Source: Roseomonas sp.
Lineage (GTDB): Bacteria > Pseudomonadota > Alphaproteobacteria > Acetobacterales > Acetobacteraceae
Assembly: GCA_020249775.1 (NCBI GenBank)
Contig: JADCFA010000016.1
Coordinates: forward strand, 1 to 64,000
Direction: 5' to 3'
DNA length: 64,000 nucleotides
Each line of letters starts with the position of its first letter. The first letter of the stretch is position 1. Below are positions 16,636 through 26,687 of the stretch, in pieces. Both the position numbers and the translations under genes were made by a program. The notes beneath the pieces are model-generated. The model was not told the DNA's origin. It searched no databases and worked only from the letters and a program-made list of their open reading frames with translations.

Positions 16636-17622
16636 ATGCGGGTATTGAGCCTCGCTGCCCGGAGATTGGCGGCGTCCTTGCCGACGCTGCTGATCATCCT
16701 GGCCGGCATGTTTCTGCTGCTGCAATTGGCGCCGGGCGACACGGTGGATGCGCTGATTGCGCAGATGGGTGGTGGTGGAGACGCCGCGCTGGCGGAAGAA
16801 CTGCGCCGCTTCTACGGGCTTGATCTTTCCATCCCGGCGCAGCTTGGCAATTACCTCTGGCGGCTGATTCGTTTTGACCTTGGCTTTTCCGCGATCTACG
16901 GCAAGCCCGTCGCGACCGTGATTTTTGAACGCCTGCCCGCGACCCTGGCGCTGATGACCGCGGCGCTTTCCTTCGCCTTTTTCGTGGGCCTGGTGTTGGG
17001 TGTGATTGCCGCCAAGCGGGTCAATGGCTGGCCCGATACGGTGATTTCCACGCTCGGGCTGATTTTCTACGCCACCCCTTCCTTCTGGTTCGGGTTGATG
17101 GCGATTGTGCTCTTTTCCGTCCATCTGCAATGGCTGCCCGCTGGCGGGTTTGAGGATATCGCCTCGGGCCTCACGGGTTTTGCTCGGCTGCGTGACATCG
17201 CGGCGCATCTGGTGCTGCCCACGCTGACCTTGGGGCTGATTTTTCTCGCGATTTATCTCCGCATCATGCGCGCTTCAATGCTTGAGGTTTTGACGCTTGA
17301 TTTCGTGCGCACGGCGCGCGCCAAGGGCTTGGATGAAACGCGCGTCATGGTGCGCCATGTGCTGCGCAACGCCATGCTGCCTATGGTCACACTGATTGGC
17401 CTGCAAGCCGGCACCATGCTGGGCGGGTCTGTGGTGGTGGAAAGCGTCTTTTCCCTGCCGGGGCTGGGGCGGCTTGCCTATGAAGCGGTGGTGCAGCGCG
17501 ATCTCAATACGCTGCTTGGGATTGTGTTCATCTCTGCCCTTTTGGTCATTATCGTGAATTTCCTGGTGGATTTACTCTACGCGCGACTTGATCCGCGCAT
17601 CGGCACCGGGGGCGCGCCCTGA
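16636..17622 (+). CDS. ABC transporter permease (DppB-type)
   Basis: Inner-membrane permease of 328 residues with about six helices. The first helix LAASLPTLLIILAGMFLLLQLAPGD is typical of DppB/OppB proteins, and the EAA coupling loop ARAKGLDETRVMVRHVLRNA lies near residue 235. It forms a heterodimer with the next gene product, whose start codon overlaps this stop codon (TGATG at 17620-17624). Confidence 0.95.
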   Translation: MRVLSLAARRLAASLPTLLIILAGMFLLLQLAPGDTVDALIAQMGGGGDAALAEELRRFYGLDLSIPAQLGNYLWRLIRFDLGFSAIYGKPVATVIFERLPATLALMTAALSFAFFVGLVLGVIAAKRVNGWPDTVISTLGLIFYATPSFWFGLMAIVLFSVHLQWLPAGGFEDIASGLTGFARLRDIAAHLVLPTLTLGLIFLAIYLRIMRASMLEVLTLDFVRTARAKGLDETRVMVRHVLRNAMLPMVTLIGLQAGTMLGGSVVVESVFSLPGLGRLAYEAVVQRDLNTLLGIVFISALLVIIVNFLVDLLYARLDPRIGTGGAP

Positions 17623-18464
17623 TGGCCGCGCTCAAGCGTTTTGCCCTGGCCTATTTGCGCAACCCGGCGGCGGGCATTGGGCTATTGCTGCTGATTGCGA
17701 TCATCATCATGGCGGTGACGGCGGATTGGTTCTTTCCGCGCGATCCGCTGGCGCTGGCAGGCCGGCCATTGCAATGGCCAGGCGCCAATCCGCGCTTCCC
17801 GCTGGGCACCGATAATTCCGGGCGCGATATCGCGGCGCAAATCTTTCACGGCGCGCGGGTTTCGTTGCTTATTGGCCTGGTGGCGACCTCCATCGCGGTT
17901 GTCATTGGCATCGTGATCGGTGCGCTCGCGGGTTATTACGGCGGGGTCATGGATGATGTGCTGATGCGGCTGACGGAGGCATTTCAGACCCTGCCCAATT
18001 TCCTTTTGCTGCTGGTGTTGGTTTCGATCTTTGGGTCGGAACTCACCACCGTGGTGGTCGCGATTGGCGTGGTATCCTGGCCTGCCACGGCACGGCTGAC
18101 GCGCGCGGAATTCCTGACGCTGCGCAACCGCGAATTCGTGCAAGCCTGTCGCGGGCTTGGCATGGGCGATGGGCGGATCATCTTTCGCGAAATCCTGCCC
18201 AATGCGCTACCACCCGTCATTGTCTATGCCAGCGTTGTCATGGCGGTTGCCATTCTGCTGGAAAGCGCTTTGGCGTTTCTACGGCTTTCCGATCCCAATG
18301 TCGCTTCCTGGGGCAATCTGATCGGGCTCGGGCGCGATGTGCTGCGCGTGCAATGGTATGTCTCGGCCATTCCAGGCATTGCCATATTGCTGACGGTGCT
18401 GGCGGTTTCCTTGGTTGGGCAGGGCTTGAATGATGCTTTGAACCCAAGGCTGAAAGGCCGATGA
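17622..18464 (+). CDS. ABC transporter permease (DppC-type)
   Basis: Second permease, 280 residues. The periplasmic segment after helix 1 contains GTDNSGRDIAAQIFHGARVSL, the DppC/OppC hallmark, and the EAA loop CRGLGMGDGRIIFREILPNALPP is near residue 190. The stop codon overlaps the start of the ATPase gene by four bases (ATGA), indicating translational coupling. Confidence 0.95.
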   Translation: MAALKRFALAYLRNPAAGIGLLLLIAIIIMAVTADWFFPRDPLALAGRPLQWPGANPRFPLGTDNSGRDIAAQIFHGARVSLLIGLVATSIAVVIGIVIGALAGYYGGVMDDVLMRLTEAFQTLPNFLLLLVLVSIFGSELTTVVVAIGVVSWPATARLTRAEFLTLRNREFVQACRGLGMGDGRIIFREILPNALPPVIVYASVVMAVAILLESALAFLRLSDPNVASWGNLIGLGRDVLRVQWYVSAIPGIAILLTVLAVSLVGQGLNDALNPRLKGR

Positions 18465-20062
18465 GCGCGGTGCTTGCCCTTGATGGTCTCACGGTTGCCC
18501 TGCCGCGCGGCGCGGATCGGCCAGAGGCGCTGCGGCAGGTCTCGCTTGAATTGAAGGCGGGCGAGATTCTGTGCGTGGTTGGTGAAAGCGGTTCGGGCAA
18601 ATCCATGATGGCGAGTGCCATCATGCGCCTGCTGCCGGGCAATGTGCGTATCACCGGCGGCAGCATCCTGTTCGAAGGCAAGGACCTTGCCAGCGCGGAT
18701 GAGGCAACCATGCGCGCGCTACGCGGCGCCCGCATTGCCATGGTGTTCCAGGAACCCATGACCGCGCTCAATCCCTTGCGCAGCATTGGCGATCAGATCG
18801 CCGAGATGTTTCGTATTCATACCAACCTGAATAAGACTGAAATCGAAGCCCGCGTGCTGGCATTGCTGGACGAAGTGCGTATCCCACACCCGGCGGAAGC
18901 CGCGCGCGCCTTCCCGCATGAGCTTTCCGGCGGGCAGCGCCAGCGCGCCATGATTGCCATGGCCTTGGCGCTTGATCCTGTGGTGCTGATTGCCGATGAA
19001 CCCACCACGGCCTTGGATGTCACGACCCAGGCGCAAATCCTGGCGCTGATCCGCGATTTGCAGCGACGCAAGGGCACGGCGGTGCTGTTCATCACGCATG
19101 ATTTCGGCGTGGTGGCGGAAATCGCTGATCGCGTGGCAGTCATGCAGCATGGGCTTTTGGTGGAACAAGGCCCGGCGCGCGAAGTGCTGCACCAACCCCA
19201 GCACGACTATACAAAGGCGCTGATCGCCGCCGTGCCACCGCTGAAAGCCCCGGCACCGCGGGAAATTTCCAGCGAGTCCATCCTGGTGCTGGAGAGTGTA
19301 CAAAAAACCTATCGCAGCGGCGGCTTGTTTGGGCGCCGCCGGCGCGAAACCCATGCGGTGCGGGATGTCACACTCTCGCTCCCCAAAGGCGGTACGCTTG
19401 GCGTGGTGGGCGAATCAGGCTCCGGCAAATCCACGCTCGCGCGTTGCATCACACGGCTGGTGCGCGCCGATAGCGGCAGCATTCGGCTTGATGGCGTTGA
19501 TCTTTTGCACCTGTCGAAACGCGAAGCACGCCAGGCCGCGCGACGCATCCAGATGGTGTTTCAGGACCCCTATGCCTCGCTCAATCCGCGCCGGCGCGCG
19601 GGGGAATTGGTGGCGCAAGGCCCAATGATCCATGGCATGGCGCGCGATGCGGCCATGGCGAAGGCGCGCGAATTATTCGCCCTGGTCGGGCTTGATCCAG
19701 CGGCGATTGAACGCTTCACGCATGAGTTTTCCGGCGGGCAGCGCCAGCGTATTGGGCTCGCGCGGGCGCTTGCGATGGCACCGGAAGTGCTGGTGGCGGA
19801 TGAACCAGTCTCGGCGCTTGATGTGTCGGTGCAGGCGCAGGTCCTGAAGCTGCTCGCGGAATTGCGCGAAAGGCTTGGGCTTTCGATTGTTTTCATCACG
19901 CATGATTTGCGCGTGGCGGCGCAGGTTTGTGATCTGGTCGCAGTGATGAAGGATGGGGAAGTGGTGGAACACGGCCCGATTGCGCGGGTGTTTGAAGCGC
20001 CGCGCCATGCCTATACCCAGGCGCTATTGGCTTCCGTGCCCGGGCGCGGCTTTGGGGCTTAG
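18461..20062 (+). CDS. ABC transporter ATP-binding protein, fused DppD-DppF type
   Basis: One 533-residue polypeptide carries two nucleotide-binding domains, like GsiA. Domain 1 has Walker A GESGSGKS (~residue 43), signature LSGGQRQR and Walker B VVLIADEPTTALD. Domain 2 has Walker A GESGSGKSTLARC (~315), signature FSGGQRQRIGLARALA and Walker B EVLVADEPVSALD. A linker of roughly 20 residues separates them. It powers the upstream receptor and permease pair, so the operon encodes a complete importer without other genes. Confidence 0.95.
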   Translation: MSAVLALDGLTVALPRGADRPEALRQVSLELKAGEILCVVGESGSGKSMMASAIMRLLPGNVRITGGSILFEGKDLASADEATMRALRGARIAMVFQEPMTALNPLRSIGDQIAEMFRIHTNLNKTEIEARVLALLDEVRIPHPAEAARAFPHELSGGQRQRAMIAMALALDPVVLIADEPTTALDVTTQAQILALIRDLQRRKGTAVLFITHDFGVVAEIADRVAVMQHGLLVEQGPAREVLHQPQHDYTKALIAAVPPLKAPAPREISSESILVLESVQKTYRSGGLFGRRRRETHAVRDVTLSLPKGGTLGVVGESGSGKSTLARCITRLVRADSGSIRLDGVDLLHLSKREARQAARRIQMVFQDPYASLNPRRRAGELVAQGPMIHGMARDAAMAKARELFALVGLDPAAIERFTHEFSGGQRQRIGLARALAMAPEVLVADEPVSALDVSVQAQVLKLLAELRERLGLSIVFITHDLRVAAQVCDLVAVMKDGEVVEHGPIARVFEAPRHAYTQALLASVPGRGFGA

Positions 20063-20086
20063 AGCCCCAAAACCATCCCCCAAGCG

Positions 20087-20770
20087 CTACTTCACCGGCG
20101 AAAACGCCGTTGGCTTCATTTCCATGACCGTCTGCTGCTTGAGCGCGCCCAGCGGCGCAATCGCCTTGCCGAATTCGGCCCAGCCCGGGTCGCTCATCAT
20201 GGCGGTGCGGCGGCGGTCGCGGTCACCCAGGCTCTCATAGGCCCACATGAAGACCACCTGGTTGATCGGCCCGATCTCGGTCACCGCGAAAAGCAGCAAT
20301 TGGCCAAGCAGGCGCTTTTGCACGGGCAGGCCGTATTTTTCATAGGCCTCCAACCAGCCGGCCATCTTGCCGGGGTAGAAATCATAGGTGCGGTGATCCA
20401 CGAACATCCCCGTCCCGCCGATCTCTTGCTTGAATTGAAAGCCCTTGGCCTGGGTAATTGGCGAAAAAGGCACTGTTTTCAGAAACTTGACTTCCTGCTG
20501 GGCGAGTGCCCCGGCCTCCGCCGAGCGCTTGCGGAAAGCCTGCCAATCGGGGTCCGCCTCACGCGCGGCCAGGCAGGCTTCGCGGGTATCAATATCATCC
20601 CAGCCGCGGAAGAAGACCACGCGGTTAATGGTGCCAACCTCGACCTGAAAGAAGCCGAGCGATGGCCCCATATGGCGGCCGGAGGCCGGGCCGCCGAGGC
20701 TTTGATAAGCATCCATCCAATGCGGCATCTTGCCCGGGTGGAAGGTATATTGGCGCTGTTCGACATACAT
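20087..20770 (-). CDS. NIPSNAP family protein with two repeats
   Basis: A 227-residue cytosolic protein with two tandem NIPSNAP (dimeric alpha-beta barrel) domains. Each begins with a YxF-YPGKM type segment (QRQYTFHPGKMPHWMDAY near residue 5 and HRTYDFYPGKMAGWLEAY near 118) and includes a NRVVFF/NQVVFMWAYESL strand. Function is unknown; small-molecule oxygenase or vesicle-related roles have been proposed for the family. The start at 20770 has GGGAAAGAA upstream; the longer frame to 20866 is not needed. It is convergent with the ABC operon. Confidence 0.87.
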   Translation of the reverse strand: MYVEQRQYTFHPGKMPHWMDAYQSLGGPASGRHMGPSLGFFQVEVGTINRVVFFRGWDDIDTREACLAAREADPDWQAFRKRSAEAGALAQQEVKFLKTVPFSPITQAKGFQFKQEIGGTGMFVDHRTYDFYPGKMAGWLEAYEKYGLPVQKRLLGQLLLFAVTEIGPINQVVFMWAYESLGDRDRRRTAMMSDPGWAEFGKAIAPLGALKQQTVMEMKPTAFSPVK

Positions 20771-20927
20771 TTGGCGTTCTTTCCCCTTCGGTTTGTCAGA
20801 CAAGTTTCCGCCGAGACCGCCGCCAAGGCAAGGCGCCCGACACCCTACAAATTTGCTGCACCGCAAAAAATACTTGAAACCCCCGTGCTAGAGGCGCAGG
20901 AAGATGCCCGAAAAAGGAGCCTACGCC

Positions 20928-23231
20928 ATGACCACCAAGCGCCCCATCCCCCCCGGTCGGGAATTGCTGAGCAAGGGCAATGCGACTGCCCAGCGCGTGC
21001 TGGAACAGTCCCGCAGCATGGCCGATGTGGTGGGCCGCCACGCCCGAACCCTGCCGGATGCGCTGAACCCCAAGGCGCCGCTGGAAAGCCTGGCCAAGGC
21101 CGGGCGCGGCTTGATGCAGGCGCCGCAGAACCTGGTCATGGATGCGGCTTCCTATATGCTGGATGCGGCGCAAAGAAGCTTCCTGTTCTGGGACACGATG
21201 CGCGAAGCCGGCAATAACTTCGTAGCGCATGAAAAGGCCGGCTGCCCGCCCGTGCTGATATTTGATTATGAAACCGTGGTGGATGGCCGCAAGCTGAAGC
21301 GCCCGGTGAATTACGCCCTGGTGCGCATCACGCCCCCGGATGACATGCCGCCGAGTAATGATGTGCTGCGTCCCTTCCTGATTATTGATCCGCGCGCGGG
21401 CCATGGCGCTGGCATTGGCGGCTTCAAATCAGATAGCCAGGTGGGTGTTGCCTTGCGTCGCGGGCATCCGGTTTATTTCGTGGTCTTCTTCCGCGACCCC
21501 GAGCCCGGCCAGACCATTCTGGACATTACCGCCGCTGAGGCGGTGTTTCTGAAGCATGTGACGGATGCCCACCCCAAGGCGCCGAAGCCTGTCGTGATCG
21601 GCAATTGCCAGGGCGGTTGGGCGGTGATGATGCTGGGCGCTTCAATGCCCAACCAGCTTGGCGCGCTGGTGCTGAATGGCGCGCCGCTATCCTATTGGGC
21701 CGGCGAGCGGGGCAAGAACCCGATGCGCTATCTGGGCGGGTTGGCCGGTGGTGGTTGGCCGGCGGCACTTATGGCCGATATGGGCAATGGCCGTTTTGAC
21801 GGCGCCAATCTGGTCGCGAATTTTGAGGCGCTGTCGCCCGCCAATACCTGGTTCCGCAAATATTTCGACCTTTACGAAAATGTGGATCAGGAGGCCGAGC
21901 GCTTCCTGGAGTTTGAACGCTGGTGGGGCGGCTATTTCCTGATGAACCGCGATGAGATTCGCTGGATCGTGGAAAACCTGTTCATCGGTAATCGCTTCGC
22001 TGCCGGGCGCATCTCAGCAGGCGATGGCCAGACCTTCAATATGCGCGAAGTGAAGGCACCGATCATCGTTTTTGCCTCTGCCGGCGATAATATCACCCCG
22101 CCCGGCCAGGCTTTGCGTTGGATTGCCGATGTCTATCGCGACGAACGCGAAATCAAATCCCTTGGCCAGACCATTGTGTATCTGTTGCATGAGGATATCG
22201 GGCATCTCGGCATTTTCGTTTCCGGCAAGGTGGCGAAGAAGGAACATAGCGAAATCGCCACCACGATTGACATGATCGAATCCGTGGCACCTGGGCTCTA
22301 TGAAATGGTCATCACTGGGCATGAGGGTGAAGGGGATGGCGCATGGCAGGTGGAGCTGGTGGAACGCAGCATCGCCCATGTGCGGGAGATTTCGGGCGAG
22401 GCAGAGAATGAGGCCTTCCCCGCGGTCGCGCAAATCTCCGAATTGAACCAGCATTTGTATGATGTGCTGGTGTCACCAGTCATTCGGCAATTCAGTACGG
22501 AAATGGGCGCGGAAGCGCGGCGGCGCATGAACCCGATGCGCTGGCGCCGCTATGCGCTGAGCGATATGAACCCCTGGATGGGGCCGATCTCATCCCTTGC
22601 GGGACTCGCGCGACAGAATCGTCGCCCTGTCTCGGCGACTAATCCCTTCCTGGCTTTCGAGAAGGCCTTTGCGGATTCAGTGGAATATGGGTTGAATTCT
22701 ATGCGCGATTTGCGCGATGCCTGGGTGGAGATCGCCTTCCATGGCGTCTATGGCACGCTGCATGCCGCCGGCGTCACCGGTGAGGATTATGAGGCAGAAG
22801 CTGAGGCTGCGCGGGATTCCGTTACCACTGATGCGCCGCAGCGTGCCGAAGCGGAAGCCAAGCTGGCGCAAGGCGGCTATGCGGAAGCAGTCATCCGCAT
22901 GATGATTCTGCTGGCTGATGCGCGCGGTGCGGTGCGGCGTTCACGCCTCGCGCGGTCCAATCAATTACTGACGACCGAAGCGCCCTTTGCGCAAATGAGT
23001 GCGGCAGAACGCATGGCGGTGATCCGTGATCAGACCATGATCGCGACACTTTTCCCGGAAGAGGCGATCAAGGCGCTGACAGTGCTGCTGCCGGATGCGG
23101 CTTCCCGCCGGAAGGCCTTGAAGGCGGTGGAAACCGTCGCCGGCCCGGATGAGGAGCTTGGTGAGAATGCGCGCGCGCGCTTGCAGCGTTTGCGTGAAGT
23201 TCTGGCAGTGCGGCCGCAACGCGCGGCGTGA
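20928..23231 (+). CDS. DUF3141 domain protein, PHA-synthase-like alpha/beta hydrolase
   Basis: A 767-residue protein of the DUF3141 family. The alpha/beta-hydrolase core includes LIIDPRAGHGAGIGGFKSDSQ and a nucleophile elbow VVIGNCQGGW, where Cys takes the place of Ser as in polyhydroxyalkanoate synthases. A candidate acid and His follow (ASAGDNITPP and HEDIGHLGIF). The long C-terminal region is helical and unique to the family. ATG 20928 has AAAAGGAG at a good distance; ATG 20904 is possible. A link to PHA or acyl metabolism is inference only. It ends against the convergent phosphoribosyltransferase gene. Confidence 0.88.
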   Translation: MTTKRPIPPGRELLSKGNATAQRVLEQSRSMADVVGRHARTLPDALNPKAPLESLAKAGRGLMQAPQNLVMDAASYMLDAAQRSFLFWDTMREAGNNFVAHEKAGCPPVLIFDYETVVDGRKLKRPVNYALVRITPPDDMPPSNDVLRPFLIIDPRAGHGAGIGGFKSDSQVGVALRRGHPVYFVVFFRDPEPGQTILDITAAEAVFLKHVTDAHPKAPKPVVIGNCQGGWAVMMLGASMPNQLGALVLNGAPLSYWAGERGKNPMRYLGGLAGGGWPAALMADMGNGRFDGANLVANFEALSPANTWFRKYFDLYENVDQEAERFLEFERWWGGYFLMNRDEIRWIVENLFIGNRFAAGRISAGDGQTFNMREVKAPIIVFASAGDNITPPGQALRWIADVYRDEREIKSLGQTIVYLLHEDIGHLGIFVSGKVAKKEHSEIATTIDMIESVAPGLYEMVITGHEGEGDGAWQVELVERSIAHVREISGEAENEAFPAVAQISELNQHLYDVLVSPVIRQFSTEMGAEARRRMNPMRWRRYALSDMNPWMGPISSLAGLARQNRRPVSATNPFLAFEKAFADSVEYGLNSMRDLRDAWVEIAFHGVYGTLHAAGVTGEDYEAEAEAARDSVTTDAPQRAEAEAKLAQGGYAEAVIRMMILLADARGAVRRSRLARSNQLLTTEAPFAQMSAAERMAVIRDQTMIATLFPEEAIKALTVLLPDAASRRKALKAVETVAGPDEELGENARARLQRLREVLAVRPQRAA

Positions 23232-23882
23232 TCACGCGGCGCGGGCCAGGATTTCCAGCATTTCGGCATCGCTGATCTGATGGAAATCCTGGTAGAAGCT
23301 ACCGATACCAAAGTGGATGGGGGCGGTCTCGACCGTGATCACCTCATCCGCCAGCCCCTGGAATTCCGCGATGCTTTCAGGCGCGGCGATAGGCACGGCG
23401 AGCACCAGCCGCGCCACGCCCTGTTTGCGTAGCGCAGCAATCCCAGCGCGCGCGGTGATGCCGGTGGCGAGGCCATCATCCACCAGAATGACAATGCGCC
23501 CTTTGGGGTCCTGCCTGTGTCGGCCCTTCAGGTATAGCGCGACGCGGCGGGCGAGTTCCCGATTTTCTGCGGCCAGCACCGGTGCAATCATGTCTTCCGT
23601 CAGGCCGGTATGGGCGATGATGTCCTGATTGAGCAGCGGTTCTGCAAGACCTTCGGCAATCGCCCCAAACCCCAATTCCGGCTGCCAGGGCACGCCCAAT
23701 TTACGCACCAGCAAAAGATCAAGCAGGGCGCGCAGGCCTTGCGCGATGGGCAGCGCGACGGGCACGCCGCCGCGCGGCAGGGCATAGACCAGGGGTCGGT
23801 CAAAACCGCGCGCTGCAAGTAGTGGCAGAAGTTTCAGCCCTGCTTCGGTGCGATCCGCAAAAAGGGGCAGGGGCCTTGGCAT
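23232..23882 (-). CDS. Phosphoribosyltransferase domain protein
   Basis: A 216-residue type I phosphoribosyltransferase fold. YALPRGGVPVALPIA (~33-47) and the PRPP loop VILVDDGLATGITARAGI (~131-148) are clear, but the substrate is not. Such proteins are often predicted PRTases adjoining hydrolase genes. The start lies 13 bases after the stop of the 3-hydroxyacyl-CoA dehydrogenase gene, so it is probably the last gene of the urease transcription unit. Stop codons of this gene and DUF3141 abut with no spacer. Confidence 0.88.
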   Translation of the reverse strand: MPRPLPLFADRTEAGLKLLPLLAARGFDRPLVYALPRGGVPVALPIAQGLRALLDLLLVRKLGVPWQPELGFGAIAEGLAEPLLNQDIIAHTGLTEDMIAPVLAAENRELARRVALYLKGRHRQDPKGRIVILVDDGLATGITARAGIAALRKQGVARLVLAVPIAAPESIAEFQGLADEVITVETAPIHFGIGSFYQDFHQISDAEMLEILARAA

Positions 23883-23895
23883 GGACTATCGGGCT

Positions 23896-24822
23896 TCACC
23901 CTTCCTCATCGCGCAGGATACGCGCGGCGGCCAGCAGCGCCTTTTCATAACGCGCGCGTTCCTTGGCGGTTTTCTCGGCCGGCCAGGGGCGAAAACCTTC
24001 TCCGGTCTTGGGGCCAAGCTTGCCTTCCGCAACCAGCCGCGCAAGGCCCGGGCTCGGGTCTTTGCTATTGTTGAGCGAGGGATAGATGGTGCGCCCGGCT
24101 TCCAATTGCGTCTCAAGCCCCGCCAATTCCTTTTGCAGAATCGGCCCCGCCGCCACATAGCGAAAGCCGAAGGCGAAACGCACGGCGTTATCCACATCCT
24201 CAGCGGTGGCAAGGCCCTGATCAATCACTGAAAAGGCTTCGCGCATCAGCGCATGCTGGATGCGATTGGCGAGAAACCCCGGCACATCCTTCGCGACACG
24301 AATAACCTTGCGACCAAGCCCGGCCATGATCTCGGCGAGTTTATCGCACACTGCTTGGTCAGTGTATTCGCCGCGCACGACCTCGACCCCCGGCACCAGA
24401 TGCGCGGGCAGGAAGAAATGAAGGTTCGCGCAGCGCGCCCGACCGGGCAGGTCACCGGCGATATCCGTGATGCGATAGCCTGAGGCGTTGGACGCGATGG
24501 GGATGCCCGCGGGCACCAGCGCATCAAGTTCCGCAAAGACCTTGCGCTTCAATTCAAGCTTTTCGGGCACGGCTTCAATCACTGCTTCGGCCTGCGCGTA
24601 ATCCGGCGCCTTCATGTCATCCATAAGCGTGAGGCCGGAAGCCGCGGCAGGATCGCCATCCAATTGGGTGATGGATTGCGCCACACGCGCTTGGGCGGCG
24701 GGCCAACGATCCCGCGCGGGTTCCACGGCAGTCACGCGCCAGCCGCCGTTGAGGAAAATCGCCGCGATATCGCAGCCCATCAACCCCATGCCGAGGATGA
24801 TGACATGGCGCGGCGCGGTCAT
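23896..24822 (-). CDS. 3-hydroxyacyl-CoA dehydrogenase family protein
   Basis: NAD-dependent dehydrogenase of 308 residues. The Rossmann motif [14 protein letters not shown] lies at residues ~7-20. Other landmarks are [33 protein letters not shown] and [18 protein letters not shown], where a catalytic His/Glu region is expected; [15 protein letters not shown] supplies the conserved His. The start overlaps the ureG stop by four bases (ATGA). Length and the single-domain layout suggest a hydroxybutyryl-CoA or carnitine-type dehydrogenase; the substrate is not determined. No link to urease is known. Confidence 0.9.
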   Translation of the reverse strand: MTAPRHVIILGMGLMGCDIAAIFLNGGWRVTAVEPARDRWPAAQARVAQSITQLDGDPAAASGLTLMDDMKAPDYAQAEAVIEAVPEKLELKRKVFAELDALVPAGIPIASNASGYRITDIAGDLPGRARCANLHFFLPAHLVPGVEVVRGEYTDQAVCDKLAEIMAGLGRKVIRVAKDVPGFLANRIQHALMREAFSVIDQGLATAEDVDNAVRFAFGFRYVAAGPILQKELAGLETQLEAGRTIYPSLNNSKDPSPGLARLVAEGKLGPKTGEGFRPWPAEKTAKERARYEKALLAAARILRDEEG

Positions 24823-25451
24823 GCCGCAGCCCTTGGCGTAATGCCGCCCTGTGCCACGATGAAATCGGCGATATCGGAAACCCCTTGCAGCGCCTTCAGA
24901 TTGGTGAAGATGAAGGGACGCGTGCCGCGCATCTTGCGCGCATCGCGATCCATCACGGAAAGATCAGCGCCCACCAGCGGCGCCAGATCAATCTTATTGA
25001 TCACCAGCAAATCGCTGCGCGTAATGCCAGGCCCGCCCTTGCGCGGGATTTTGTCGCCAGCCGAGACATCAATCACATAGATGGTCAGATCCGCCAATTC
25101 CGGGCTGAAGGTCGCGGCCAGATTATCGCCGCCGCTTTCAATGAACAGGATTTCCAGCTTCGGGAATTTCACCGCCATGTCATGCACGGCGGCAAGATTG
25201 ATGGAGGCATCTTCGCGGATCGCCGTATGGGGGCAGCCGCCAGTCTCTACCCCCGCAATGCGTTCCGGCACCAGCGCGCCGGAGCGCGTCAGAAATTCCG
25301 CATCTTCGCGCGTATAGATGTCATTGGTGATGACCGCGATATCGTAGCGGTCGCGCATGTATTTGCAAAGCCGATCCACCAGCGCGGTTTTGCCGGAACC
25401 AACCGGGCCACCAATGCCCACGCGAAACGGGCCATTCTGCGAAGTGCTCAT
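24819..25451 (-). CDS. ureG: Urease accessory protein UreG
   Basis: GTPase that drives nickel insertion into urease; 210 residues. The P-loop [17 protein letters not shown] lies at ~12-28. [12 protein letters not shown], the metal-binding CPH in [15 protein letters not shown], the [15 protein letters not shown] block and NKIDLAP follow. It overlaps ureF upstream and the dehydrogenase downstream by four bases each, so it is tightly coupled in the operon. Confidence 0.98.
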   Translation of the reverse strand: MSTSQNGPFRVGIGGPVGSGKTALVDRLCKYMRDRYDIAVITNDIYTREDAEFLTRSGALVPERIAGVETGGCPHTAIREDASINLAAVHDMAVKFPKLEILFIESGGDNLAATFSPELADLTIYVIDVSAGDKIPRKGGPGITRSDLLVINKIDLAPLVGADLSVMDRDARKMRGTRPFIFTNLKALQGVSDIADFIVAQGGITPRAAA

Positions 25452-26167
25452 GATCTGAACAACCTTGTGTATTGCGTCTCATGACGCAGGGAAAAAATAT
25501 CCAGCATCGGCGCGGCGGTGCCAAGCCTTGTTACATCTGCATTCAAGGCGGCCTCGGTCGCGGCGGCGACAGCGGGCTGCAACGCGGCGATGGCAAGCTG
25601 GCCATCAGTCTGCCCAAGCGGCACCAGGCGCACACCAGCGGAAACCAGATTGGCCGCAAAAGCCGAGAGAAAGCCAAAGGCCGCATCACGCGCGGCAATG
25701 CCCTGTTCCGCCGCCGCCGCACCAAAGGCGACCGCATGGGCAAGCTGGCGCGGGTGGCGCGCAGCGAAAGCAGCAAAGCGTGGCATGGGCCAGGCGGCGA
25801 GCGTCACATTGGTAAAGGCTGTGCCCTGCGCTTCCGCTTCCAAAGCGGTTTCCACCGTGCCGCGCCAGGCGGCACCCAGTTCCGCAACCTCATGCAGCGC
25901 CTTGTCATTGCCCTTCAGCATGGCGCGATGTGCGGCGACCAGCAGCGCACCATCCACACGCCCCGCGCCGCGCTGCAAGGCAGAACTGACATAGGCAATC
26001 AGCCCATCGCGCTTGGCCACGCTGCCCGCTTCCACCGCCGCTTCCAGCCCATGGCTATAGGTATAGGCGCCGACCGGATAGGCCGGCGAAAGCCAGGTCA
26101 GCAGCCGATACAGCGCCTGTTGTGCGGCGCCCGCGCGTTTTTCAGTGATGGTGGTGATGATCGCCAT
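25448..26167 (-). CDS. ureF: Urease accessory protein UreF
   Basis: UreF, 239 residues, helical scaffold that with UreD and UreG forms the urease activation complex. [21 protein letters not shown] near the N-terminus is diagnostic. The start at 26167 is chosen because the diagnostic block follows it; it overlaps the His-rich 3' end of ureE by 26 bases in a different frame. The open frame continues upstream to 26293 only because it shadows the His codons of ureE. The C-terminus overlaps ureG by four bases. Confidence 0.93.
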   Translation of the reverse strand: MAIITTITEKRAGAAQQALYRLLTWLSPAYPVGAYTYSHGLEAAVEAGSVAKRDGLIAYVSSALQRGAGRVDGALLVAAHRAMLKGNDKALHEVAELGAAWRGTVETALEAEAQGTAFTNVTLAAWPMPRFAAFAARHPRQLAHAVAFGAAAAEQGIAARDAAFGFLSAFAANLVSAGVRLVPLGQTDGQLAIAALQPAVAAATEAALNADVTRLGTAAPMLDIFSLRHETQYTRLFRS

Positions 26168-26684
26168 CGCCGTGATGATGGTCGTGATCGCCATCATCAT
26201 GATGGTGATGATGCCCCGGATGGCGGTTATGTTCGCCGTAAGCGCCGCCTTCGGGATCAAAGGCGACTTCCACATGCTGCAATTGCGCGCCAAGCCCTTT
26301 CAGCATGGCTTCAATCACATGATCCTTGCGTATCAGGATACGCGTGCCTTCAATCTGCGTCGGCAAATGGCGGTTACCCAGGTGCCAAGCCAAACGCGCG
26401 AGGCGTTCCGGCGTTTCCGCCGTGACCTCAATCAAGGGCTCGGGCGCGGCCTGCACCAGAATGACGCCGCCGCCTTCCAGCAGCAGCCCATCGCCCTGGC
26501 GGAGCACAGTTGCTTCCTCCAAATCCAACAAGAACGCAAAACCATCTTCCGCGACATAGCGCTTGCGGCGGCGGAAGCGGTCATCGAAATCAAGCGTAAC
26601 ACGATGGCGCGCAGTGCGTTCCACCCAGCCGCCGGCGGGCAGCACCTGAATGGCACGGGGGAGAGTTTCGGTCATGTCAGGCAC
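26142..26684 (-). CDS. ureE: Urease accessory protein UreE with His-rich tail
   Basis: Nickel metallochaperone, 180 residues. The N-terminal peptide-binding domain and central metal-binding domain (LAWHLGNRHLPTQIEG, ending HVEVAFDPEGGAYG) match UreE. The last ~25 residues are almost entirely His, Asp and Gly, a strong nickel-storing tail. Translation of this tail overlaps the start of ureF. The gene follows ureC by 3 bases. Confidence 0.96.
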   Translation of the reverse strand: MPDMTETLPRAIQVLPAGGWVERTARHRVTLDFDDRFRRRKRYVAEDGFAFLLDLEEATVLRQGDGLLLEGGGVILVQAAPEPLIEVTAETPERLARLAWHLGNRHLPTQIEGTRILIRKDHVIEAMLKGLGAQLQHVEVAFDPEGGAYGEHNRHPGHHHHHDDGDHDHHHGDGDHHHHH

Positions 26685-26687
26685 ACC

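Noticed and set aside
26167-26293. Longer UreF starting at 26293
   Set aside because: The added residues are the out-of-frame reading of the His-rich ureE tail and have no UreF similarity.
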